From the NCBI RefSeq assembly GCF_029016485.1, contig NZ_CP092106.1, positions 2,046,001 to 2,110,000 on the forward strand: a DNA stretch of 64,000 nt, given 5' to 3'. Of this stretch, positions 49,438 to 56,990 are shown piece by piece. The DNA comes from Vibrio sp. JC009. GTDB taxonomy: Bacteria > Pseudomonadota > Gammaproteobacteria > Enterobacterales > Vibrionaceae. The notes beneath the pieces were generated by a model. The model did no database searches, was not told where the DNA came from, and saw only the letters and a program-made list of their open reading frames with translations. The position numbers and the translations under genes were made by a program. The stretch's first letter is position 1. Each line of letters opens with the position of its first letter.

Positions 49438-49614
49438 CTATTTATCTTTACTCTGATAGCCCTGCCCCGGCAACGAATCAGTTTCAATCCGGCTCTTTTC
49501 TTCTTCAAGTTTTTGTTTTTCATGCATGGCTTCAATAAGCTGCTTATCCAGCTCAGCAAAGAAACGATCCTCTTCGGCTTTTCCGCGCAAGCGCAGTTTT
49601 TCCATAAAGTCCAT
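49438..49614 (-). CDS. Small charged coiled-coil protein (58 residues)
   Basis: Starts MDFMEKLRLRGKAEEDRFFA with GAGGGGGC upstream, and continues as a charged helix (ELDKQLIEAMHEKQKLEEEK) before a polar tail. The heptad-like pattern suggests a coiled coil. No known family recognised. Codon use is ordinary for the window. Confidence 0.7.
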   Translation of the reverse strand: MDFMEKLRLRGKAEEDRFFAELDKQLIEAMHEKQKLEEEKSRIETDSLPGQGYQSKDK

Positions 49615-49774
49615 CACTAAGCCCCCTCTTCAGATGCTTAATAATATAAGTATAGATTAGAACAAAAAATGCGCAGCAATATGCGCCGTGTAGCAATCTG
49701 GAGATTCCGCCATGTCTTGAGGTGGAAAATTTTCTATAATTCAGAGTAATACAAGGCTCAACACAGACACAGTT

Positions 49775-50578
49775 ATGCGAAATCCACTATGCCTTTTTTT
49801 GCTGCTTATCCCGGTTTTATTCTCTTCTTTCCTTTCAGCTAAGGAAGGGAAGACAATAAATATCACTAGTGGAGAGTGGCCACCATACCTCTCATCCAGC
49901 CTTAAGCATGGTGGATTTGCCGCACACATCGTTTCAGAGGCTTTTGCAGCAGTGGGAGTGAAGGTTAAGTACGGCTATTATCCATGGAAGCGCTCCTATA
50001 ATTACGCGCTCAAAGGAGAGGATATTTATGGCGGGAAATGGAATGGCACGGTTGTCTGGGTAAAAACACCGGAAAGAGAACAGGATTTTTACTATAGCGA
50101 TCCTGTTATTATCGATGATGAAGTTCTGTTTTTCTTAAAGGAGAAAGGGATTCAATGGGAAAATGTTAATGACCTGAAGGGACTTAAGATTGGCGGTACT
50201 GCGCACACTGCATATCCAATTTTCGATGAAGCGATAAAACGAGGCATTATTACACTGGAAAGAGGAGGCAATTACGATGCCCTGTTAAAGCGGGTTTATC
50301 ACCAGAAAATTGATGCTGCTCCTCTGGTAAAACATGTAGGCTTCTATTACCTGACTAAAAGTTTCTCTGTCACAGAAGCGTTAAGCTTCACCTATTCACC
50401 AACCGTCATCGAAACCCGCCAGTATCACTTGATACTCTCTAAACAGAAGCCTGAAAACCAGGAGTATATTAAACTGTTTAATCAGGGCCTAAAGAAAATC
50501 CGCGCTAACGGGTTATATAGCAAACTATACTCCAGGCTTGAGAATGGTTTTTACTCCCTTCCACTGCGTAGCAAATAA
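49775..50578 (+). CDS. Periplasmic solute-binding protein, family 3-like
   Basis: 267 residues with a Sec signal peptide (cleavage near LSAKEG). ITSGEWPPYLS at the start of the mature protein and the two-lobe pattern (RAxxYALKG, DLKGLKIGGTAHTAY) match the amino-acid-type SBP_bac_3 proteins seen as orphans in vibrios. There are no permease or ATPase genes nearby, so it may be a sensor-linked or vestigial binding protein. Confidence 0.87.
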   Translation: MRNPLCLFLLLIPVLFSSFLSAKEGKTINITSGEWPPYLSSSLKHGGFAAHIVSEAFAAVGVKVKYGYYPWKRSYNYALKGEDIYGGKWNGTVVWVKTPEREQDFYYSDPVIIDDEVLFFLKEKGIQWENVNDLKGLKIGGTAHTAYPIFDEAIKRGIITLERGGNYDALLKRVYHQKIDAAPLVKHVGFYYLTKSFSVTEALSFTYSPTVIETRQYHLILSKQKPENQEYIKLFNQGLKKIRANGLYSKLYSRLENGFYSLPLRSK

Positions 50579-50691
50579 GCCCAAAAACGGCTTATACATT
50601 AATTAAGATTTTACTAATATAGGATTTAGCGTTATAGTCTCCATGTTTTTGGCATTAGCCAATAATTATCATCTACAGGAAGTGAAGACAT

Positions 50692-51663
50692 ATGAGCACA
50701 CAAGAACAGGAACTTAGTGCAGACCAGCCGCGCTTAATCCACTTTCCAATCTCTTTTTTCGCCGTGGTTATGGGGCTGAGCGGACTGACGCTGGCCTGGA
50801 AATCCGCCGGTAGCAGCTTTGCACCCGGGCTTTATCTGCTATTTGGCACATTAGCTTCGCTGGCTATGGTCATTATCTGCGGGATCTATTTTCTTAAAGT
50901 AGTAAAACACCCCAAAGCGGTAATTAGCGAAACCAGGCACCCAATCCGGCTGAACTTCTTTCCCGCTTTTTCTATCAGCCTTTTATTGCTGTCTGCTGTG
51001 TGGGATTCCAGCCCGGCATGGTCCTACGCACTATGGTTTGTTGGCGCAATTGTTCAGGTAAGCCTTACCGTTTATGTAATGAGCAGCTGGATTCACCATA
51101 CGCATTACACCCTGGCGCATGCAAACCCGAGCTGGTTTATCCCGGTTGTGGGCAACATCATAGTACCGATTACCGGCTCGCACCTTGGCTATACAGAAAT
51201 CAGCTGGTTCTGTTTCAGTATCGGTATTGTTTTCTGGGTTATTCTGCTGACGATAGTGATGTACCGGCTGTTTTTCCATGAGCCACTCCCGGCGAGAATG
51301 ACGCCCATGCTGTTTATCCTGCTGGCGCCACCCTCAGTTGGTTTTGTTTCTTACACTAACCTGACCGGAGAGCTGGATACTTTTGCCCGCCTGCTTTACT
51401 ACATCGCACTGTTTCTCAGTATTCTGCTGATCTCCAATGCCGGCAGATTTATGAAAGTACCGTTCTTTATTTCATCATGGGCTTATTCATTTCCTATGGC
51501 CGCTATTACTATCGCGACAGCAAAAATGAAAGGTTTTGTTCCTTCGGCGTTTTTCAATGTGCTTTCGGGCGTATTTCTGATACTGGTGACAGTGATTCTG
51601 ACCTGGCTGGTCGTGAGGACGGTTAAGGCGATAATCAGGAAGGAGATTTGTTTGCCTGAATAG
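50692..51663 (+). CDS. TDT/SLAC1 family transporter (TehA-like)
   Basis: 323 residues, ten hydrophobic helices. N-terminal PISFFAVVMGLSGLTLAWKSA and WFIPVVGNIIVPITGSHLG are features of the TehA/SLAC1 fold, an anion channel gated by a pore Phe; E. coli TehA gives tellurite resistance when overproduced. Ribosome site AGGAAGTGAAGACAT. No tehB methyltransferase follows. Confidence 0.88.
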   Translation: MSTQEQELSADQPRLIHFPISFFAVVMGLSGLTLAWKSAGSSFAPGLYLLFGTLASLAMVIICGIYFLKVVKHPKAVISETRHPIRLNFFPAFSISLLLLSAVWDSSPAWSYALWFVGAIVQVSLTVYVMSSWIHHTHYTLAHANPSWFIPVVGNIIVPITGSHLGYTEISWFCFSIGIVFWVILLTIVMYRLFFHEPLPARMTPMLFILLAPPSVGFVSYTNLTGELDTFARLLYYIALFLSILLISNAGRFMKVPFFISSWAYSFPMAAITIATAKMKGFVPSAFFNVLSGVFLILVTVILTWLVVRTVKAIIRKEICLPE

Positions 51664-51712
51664 ATGAAATTCAACACTCCCGGAAATACGCAGGCATACA
51701 AGCGCCCTCCGC

Positions 51713-51831
51713 GTCATCCCGGAAATTGCAAAGCAATTATCCGGGATCTACTTTCTGAGTGTTGTAGAGTGAACAAGAAACCTCTGCTTTACAACGCGCT
51801 GTAATCAGATTCCCATTTTCATGGGAATGAC
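51713..51831. repeat. GTCATCCC / ATCTACTTTC palindromic element, copy 2
   Basis: 119 bases, GTCATCCC to GGAATGAC, with terminal hairpins and the inner ATCTACTTTCTGAG-GTTGTAGAG block shared with copy 1. It fills the gap between the convergent TDT and MBL genes. Confidence 0.75.
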
Positions 51832-51866
51832 GAGGGAGTGGAAGCCGACTACCACTCTACAACCTG

Positions 51867-52967
51867 CTACTGCTCCAGAACCAGCTTTTCAGAGCTGAAT
51901 TTCTCTTCAACATCCCGCCACCAGGCGTAATACCTGCGCGGCTCATGAACTGATACGGCTTCACCAAACACCGGAGCCACTAACTGCACGTTGTCAGCCT
52001 CAGCAATATCGGCAATTCTTTCAAAAGGTTCATACCATTCATGCATTGCCAGATCGAAAGTACCGTTATGGATTGGCATCATAACCTTACCTTTTAAATC
52101 CAGATGCGCCTGCATGCTGTGTTCCGGCATCATATGGATATCAGCCCAGAGTTCATTGTAGGCACCGGTCTCAATCATCGTCAGGTCAAAGGGACCATAA
52201 CGCTCACCAATCTCTTTGAATCCGTTAAAATAGCCGCCATCTCCGCTGAAGAACAGCCTGGAAGCTTTACTCTGAATAACCCAGCTCGCCCAGAGGGTTT
52301 CATCCCGGTCAAACAGGCTGCGCCCTGAAAAGTGCTGAGCTGGTGTCGCAGCTATCTTAAACTCATCAACCTGAGTCTCCTGCCACCAATCAAGCTGCAC
52401 CACCTTTGATGGCTCAACTCCCCACTTAATCAGATAGTCACCTACTTTTAGCGGAGTAATAAACTTTTCTACCTTCGGAGCCAGCTTTTTCACTGCAGCC
52501 TTATCGAGGTGGTCATAGTGGTCATGACTGATAATCACCACCTTAATATCCGGTAGTTCATCAATGCTGATAGGAGCCTGATGAAAGCGCTTTGGTCCGG
52601 CCCACTGCACCGGAGAAGCTCTGTCGCTGAACACAGGGTCTGTCATGATAAATTCACCGTCCAGACGCATCAGAATTGTCGAGTGACCCAGACGGTAAAC
52701 CGCATCCTCACTACTTGCTTCCAGCTCTGCTCTGCTGAGCTCTTGCACAGGAATCGCGCTATTGGGTTTAGCGGCTTCGCGCTTTAACTCAATCTGCGCC
52801 TTAATAATGTCCCAGATATTGGCAAGGGATGGTGAATAACGCATTTCTGTATTTACAAACTTCCCTTTATCCTGCTCTGCTCCTTTATCCATAGTGCAGT
52901 TGGTAATGATAGCAGTTGACATAAGTAACACTCCTACTAAGGCTCGTCGCCGGGTAAAGACTTTCAT
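51867..52967 (-). CDS. MBL-fold metal-dependent hydrolase (UlaG/NAPE-PLD-like)
   Basis: 366 residues from ATG at 52967 behind GAGAGAACG. An N-terminal hydrophobic segment ending in TNCTMDK may be a lipoprotein or Sec signal. Metal-binding HxHxDH is in SHDHYDHLD, with GHSTILMRLDG and SGDGGYF further motifs of the NAPE-PLD-like branch. The substrate, perhaps a phosphodiester or lactone, is unknown. Divergent from a TetR regulator with a long inverted repeat between. Confidence 0.88.
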   Translation of the reverse strand: MKVFTRRRALVGVLLMSTAIITNCTMDKGAEQDKGKFVNTEMRYSPSLANIWDIIKAQIELKREAAKPNSAIPVQELSRAELEASSEDAVYRLGHSTILMRLDGEFIMTDPVFSDRASPVQWAGPKRFHQAPISIDELPDIKVVIISHDHYDHLDKAAVKKLAPKVEKFITPLKVGDYLIKWGVEPSKVVQLDWWQETQVDEFKIAATPAQHFSGRSLFDRDETLWASWVIQSKASRLFFSGDGGYFNGFKEIGERYGPFDLTMIETGAYNELWADIHMMPEHSMQAHLDLKGKVMMPIHNGTFDLAMHEWYEPFERIADIAEADNVQLVAPVFGEAVSVHEPRRYYAWWRDVEEKFSSEKLVLEQ

Positions 52968-52990
52968 TTCGTTCTCTCGAATCAATCTAC

Positions 52991-53036
52991 ACTGTGTAGT
53001 TTACTAATGAATTTGGAAAAGTAAACTATAAAGTGT
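52991..53036. promoter_or_regulatory. Extended inverted repeat, probable TetR operator
   Basis: ACACTGTGTAGTTTAC, 14-base spacer region of 16 minus overlap, then GTAAACTATAAAGTGT: 14 of 16 positions match in inverted orientation. A second small palindrome, CTACAC-T-GTGTAG, overlaps the left arm (52987-52999). It spans the gap between the divergent MBL and TetR genes. Confidence 0.7.
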
Positions 53037-53076
53037 AAAATAAGGGCACTTTTTATTTTTACGGTAATTTACTCAC

Positions 53077-53682
53077 ATGGTTAAGAAGACACGAAGCGAG
53101 CTAAAACGCGAAGCAATAGTCGAAGCGGCGAAGCTGGCCTTTATTGAATCTGGCGTGCAAGGCACAAGCATGGATGCCATCTCAGAGAAAGCTCAGGTTT
53201 CAAAAAGAACGGTTTACAACCATTTTGAAACCAAAGAAGCGCTTGTTATGCACATAATCAATGAACTATGGCGAAAGGCCATAATGCAGATTGACGTAAA
53301 ATACAGCGCAGAAAAACCGCTGCATGAGCAACTTAGTCAGTTACTGCTTATTGAGGCACAGCTTATTTCATCCAGTGAGAACATTGAACTTTCCCGGGTG
53401 GCATTCGGTCACTTTTTCTATAACCCGGACGCGCTTAAAAAAGAGATGGTCAAATACTCGGCTCGGGAGACGGCGCTCTATCGATGGCTGGAAGCGGCGG
53501 TTGCCGATGGAAAGTTAAAGCCTATGGACTTTGAATTTGCCAACGATCAGTTGCATCATATGCTTAAGGGCGCTTGTTTCTGGCCTTTGCTTTTAGATAT
53601 GGGATGTAAGCCGGAAGAAGAAAATCTGCAAAGACTGGCAAATGAGAGTGCAGCAATGTTTTTAAGTTATTACCAAAAATAA
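53077..53682 (+). CDS. TetR/AcrR family transcriptional regulator
   Basis: 201 residues. Helix-turn-helix at about 28-52 (GTSMDAISEKAQVSKRTVYNHFETK), then an AcrR-type C-terminal domain (TetR_C_7-like, RVAFGHFFYNP). Divergent from the MBL hydrolase; the inverted repeat in the 109-base gap is the likely operator for both genes. Confidence 0.93.
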   Translation: MVKKTRSELKREAIVEAAKLAFIESGVQGTSMDAISEKAQVSKRTVYNHFETKEALVMHIINELWRKAIMQIDVKYSAEKPLHEQLSQLLLIEAQLISSSENIELSRVAFGHFFYNPDALKKEMVKYSARETALYRWLEAAVADGKLKPMDFEFANDQLHHMLKGACFWPLLLDMGCKPEEENLQRLANESAAMFLSYYQK

Positions 53683-53693
53683 ACTCAGAAGTA

Positions 53694-53855
53694 ATACCAA
53701 TACCAGTAATTAGCTGTTCAGTGATTGCGCAGGAAAAATCGCTAAGAGCAAGGCAAAATTTGCAGTAACTAGTGGATCTAATTACAAAAATTTTAACGCA
53801 GCTATTAGCGATTTTAACAAGCAAGGATGAACAGATAATTGCTGGGATTGGTATA
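53694..53855. mobile_element. MITE-like element, full copy (copy A)
   Basis: About 160 bases with terminal inverted repeats: ACCAATACCAGTAATTAG.. at the left and, reverse-complemented, ACCAATCCCAGCAATTAT.. at the right, 22 of 25 positions identical. A second inner pair (AAAATCGCTAA.. and TTAGCGATTTTAAC) extends the symmetry. No coding capacity. Related copies at 60421-60468 and 61194-61245. Confidence 0.8.
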
Positions 53856-53877
53856 ATACTTGTGCAAAGTACTACCT

Positions 53878-54087
53878 CTATAGTTTGTCATCAGAAACGT
53901 TGAACATGAAATTTCCCCAGATATCCAGGGCTACGTCATGGTCAAGCTCTCCAACCAATCGTGAAGGGAACTCTGTTGTATAGATCTGATTGCTCTTAAC
54001 CTGAAAGAGCTTCTGTCCATCTAAGCCCTTTACGGTTTCACCATCAAAGGTGCCAACCGGATTCCCGTCTGAATTTGTTACTTGCAT
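53878..54087 (-). CDS. Small beta-rich hypothetical protein
   Basis: 69 residues from ATG at 54087 behind AAGG; a GTG two codons earlier is possible. Repeating short beta segments (VTNSDGNPVGTFDG, TVKGLDGQKLFQVKSNQIY, VALDIWGNFMF) suggest a small beta structure, perhaps of the 4-fold beta-flower type. Unknown function. Confidence 0.75.
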   Translation of the reverse strand: MQVTNSDGNPVGTFDGETVKGLDGQKLFQVKSNQIYTTEFPSRLVGELDHDVALDIWGNFMFNVSDDKL

Positions 54088-54188
54088 TCTCACCTTCTGA
54101 ACCGCCCCAATAGTCGTATATACATATAATATATCAAAGACTCACTTTGTATATACAAAAACAAAAGATTCATCAGATGTTCATAAAA

Positions 54189-55280
54189 TTAAACTTCCGC
54201 TTCTGAAAGTGAGTTTTGCGCTCCGTTCTCAAGCATATAGCTGGCAATCCAGGCCGTAACCGGAGCCACGATAATCAAAGCTAAGCTACCAATCAGAGTA
54301 CGGCAGATCTCAGAGGCCACTAACTTCATATTTAGTATCTGCATAAGGTCGTTGCCTCTGGTGGCAAAAAGCATCAGGAGCGTTAAAAAGCCACCGGCAT
54401 AAGCAAGAAGCAGAGTGGTTGTCATGGTGCCAATAACCGCATTACCCACCCGAAGGCCGGATCTTAGCAGGTTTGTCCGGCTGATCTCCGGGCTGTTTAA
54501 TTTCACTTCTTCCATGGTGGCCGCCATTTCCATTGCCACATCCATCGCCGCGCCACTGGCGCCTACCAGAATTGCAGCATACAAAATCCCGACCATATCC
54601 AGCTTCAGACCATTTTCAAACAGCAGCGGCTGAGCCAGTGGCTGAGTCATACCATCAAGGTGGAGCAATCGGCCAACCATGACGCATAAAAAGGTCGTAA
54701 CCAGCAGGCCTACTGTGGTCCCGGCAAGGGCGGCTTTGCCCTTCGTTGTCCAGCCGGCCACTGAAAGAATTATCATGCTGCTGAGAACAAAAACCGTAAT
54801 ACCGGTTATCAGGATAGGTGAAAAACCGGCTAACAGCCCCGGGATCAGAATACCGAAAATAATGGCGACAGAGCCCATAAATGAAAGCAGTGCATAAAAA
54901 CCCACCTTACGGGCATACGCCAGCAGGCCAACAGCAAACAGAAGCACCAGACCTAACAACACTGGTAAACGGAATAGCGCTACAGCGTGATAGCGCCCGC
55001 TGTTTTCAGCCACAACAATCGTATCGCCCACCTCATAGAACTCATCGTATTCCATAGCGCCGGTAAGCAGATTGGTTAGCGCCACTTCTCTGCCATCTAT
55101 CTCCGCCATCAGCTTTTGATCACCAAGCTTGCCGGTTCCGATAATGGTGACTCTTTCATTATTTACCGAAGTCACTTTTGCAATGTGGTGACGAACCGGA
55201 TTATTACCACCGGAGGCAAAAACAAAATTATAAACAATGGCAGCCAGAAGGGTTGCTAACAAAAGAGATAGCCCGCGCAT
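54189..55280 (-). CDS. YibE/F-like membrane protein
   Basis: 363 residues: N-terminal signal-anchor helix, a small extracytoplasmic beta domain (HHIAKVTSVNNERVTIIG), then seven or eight helices containing GILYAAILVGASGAAMDVAMEMA, the YibE/F signature. Family function unknown. It follows the alkaline phosphatase by 91 bases on the same strand and may be co-transcribed. Confidence 0.88.
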   Translation of the reverse strand: MRGLSLLLATLLAAIVYNFVFASGGNNPVRHHIAKVTSVNNERVTIIGTGKLGDQKLMAEIDGREVALTNLLTGAMEYDEFYEVGDTIVVAENSGRYHAVALFRLPVLLGLVLLFAVGLLAYARKVGFYALLSFMGSVAIIFGILIPGLLAGFSPILITGITVFVLSSMIILSVAGWTTKGKAALAGTTVGLLVTTFLCVMVGRLLHLDGMTQPLAQPLLFENGLKLDMVGILYAAILVGASGAAMDVAMEMAATMEEVKLNSPEISRTNLLRSGLRVGNAVIGTMTTTLLLAYAGGFLTLLMLFATRGNDLMQILNMKLVASEICRTLIGSLALIIVAPVTAWIASYMLENGAQNSLSEAEV

Positions 55281-55371
55281 AAGATCTGTTCCTGAAATAA
55301 GTTGTCTGGAAAAATAGAAAAGGCAGAAGCGAGCCCGCCCCTGCCTGTGGTGCTAATCAGATAAGTAAAAA

Positions 55372-56775
55372 TTACTCACCAATTTTAACGTCCATCAGCT
55401 TAGCCAGTTTCTTAGCAACGTCTGTGTTGTCACTGAAACCGCCAAAGTCAGCAGAAGCAACACCCGTTGCAGAAACAGGCAGTTGAATTGCTGTGTGAGC
55501 GTAAGAAGTCCAGTAAACACCAGCGCGCTTAGAAGTTACGTGAGCAACAGCCATTGCGACAGGATCGTAACCACCCCAAACTTTCTTCGTGTCTTTCTGA
55601 CCGGCGTCAACAAAGTCCATTGCTTTTTCGATGCTTGCTTTTTCTTCTGCAGTCAGGTCAGTAAGGGCAAACTTGTCAGCAATGTGGTTGTAGAATGCCG
55701 CGCGATCTTTGTTTAGCTTTTTCTTATAAACGTGCTCAAGACCATCATCGATAGACTCTTTGTAGTTCGCTACACGGTCAAGGTTCATAAAGTACTGCTT
55801 ACCAAGACCAAGACCCATACCACCGGTTTCGTGGTCGCCAACAACAACGACCAGAGTCTCTTTAGGGTGCTTGTTGTAGAAATCAAGCGCAGACTTAACC
55901 GCGTTATCGAACGCGATAGTGTCGTGGATGTTACCCGCGATATCGTTAGCGTGACCAGCGTGGTCAATACGGCCGCCTTCAACCATCAGGAAGAAACCGT
56001 CTTTGTCTTTAGCCAGAAGCTCGATGGCTTTATCTGTCATATCCGCAAGAGAAGGAACATTAATGTTTGCGTTGATACGGTCAACTTCGTAAGGCATGTG
56101 AGACTTAGTAAATGCAGCGAATACTTTGTCACCGGCCTTAGGAGACATCTTCATAAAAGAAGAAGTTGAATCTTTACCGATGAAAGTTTTGTAGCCATCC
56201 GCTTCAAACTCTTTAACCAGGTTGCGGTCGTCTTTGCGCTTAGAACCTTCACCAGTGATGAAGTTGCGGAAACCACCGCCAGCGAAAAAATCAACGCCTG
56301 AATCAACAAAGTCTGCCGCGATTTCGTTCTCGTTGCCACGGTTTTCATTCTTCGCAGCAAATACAGCCGGAGTGGCGTGAGTCAGACGAGTAGTAGAAAC
56401 CAGACCCGTCGCCCAGCCATTCTTCTCAGCACCTTCAAGAAGTGTCGCAAGCTTTTTGCCGTCCGGAGTCATGGAGATAACGCCGTTGTCAGTTTTCACA
56501 CCGGTTGCAAGAGCAGTACCTGCTGCTGCAGAGTCAGTGATCAGAGAGTCTGAAGACTGAGTTGTGATGATACCGGTTACAGGCAGAGAGTTGATTGCCA
56601 GGTGGTAGTCAGGATCATTCTTCTCACCCTGAACATAGTATTCTGCGATCTGACGCTGAGCAGAGCTCATGCCGTCACCAATCATGTATAGAACATATTT
56701 TGGCGTTTCTGACGCATTAGCTGCTGCACTTAGCATAATAGAAGTTGCAATAAGTGCCTTATTAAATTTAGACAT
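55372..56775 (-). CDS. phoA: Alkaline phosphatase
   Basis: 467 residues with a Sec signal peptide (SAAANASE). Metal and active-site motifs: MIGDGM, nucleophile Ser in TDSAAAGTALATG, THATPAV, EGGRIDHAGH, VVGDHETGG and SYAHTA. It hydrolyses phosphomonoesters in the periplasm. The length is short of insert-carrying Vibrio AP forms, nearer to plain PhoA. No Pho box was found upstream; a perfect FNR-type box was. Confidence 0.94.
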   Translation of the reverse strand: MSKFNKALIATSIMLSAAANASETPKYVLYMIGDGMSSAQRQIAEYYVQGEKNDPDYHLAINSLPVTGIITTQSSDSLITDSAAAGTALATGVKTDNGVISMTPDGKKLATLLEGAEKNGWATGLVSTTRLTHATPAVFAAKNENRGNENEIAADFVDSGVDFFAGGGFRNFITGEGSKRKDDRNLVKEFEADGYKTFIGKDSTSSFMKMSPKAGDKVFAAFTKSHMPYEVDRINANINVPSLADMTDKAIELLAKDKDGFFLMVEGGRIDHAGHANDIAGNIHDTIAFDNAVKSALDFYNKHPKETLVVVVGDHETGGMGLGLGKQYFMNLDRVANYKESIDDGLEHVYKKKLNKDRAAFYNHIADKFALTDLTAEEKASIEKAMDFVDAGQKDTKKVWGGYDPVAMAVAHVTSKRAGVYWTSYAHTAIQLPVSATGVASADFGGFSDNTDVAKKLAKLMDVKIGE

Positions 56776-56875
56776 AACATTCCCTGAAAATTAAAAAGCG
56801 AGGGAATTTATAAATCTGAATTATTACATTTATATTTAGATCAGTTTTAATTTTTGTTGTACTTATTTTTACTCT

Positions 56876-56889
56876 TGATTCAAATCAAA
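56876..56889. promoter_or_regulatory. FNR-type box upstream of alkaline phosphatase
   Basis: TTGAT-TCAA-ATCAA matches the FNR consensus perfectly, about 107 bases upstream of the phoA start codon. A likely -10 (TATAAA region near 56830) would place it about 55-60 bases before the transcription start. Confidence 0.55.
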
Positions 56890-56990
56890 TAAGCTCAAAA
56901 TAACACATAAAGGTCAAACAATTGAAACAAACAGCACAAATTTATATTTATCAATACACAGTTTGAGTTAGAAATAAGCAATCGCCTCCT

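Noticed and set aside
56776..56990. Pho box upstream of alkaline phosphatase
   Set aside because: No pair of CTGTCAT-like repeats with 11-base spacing could be found.
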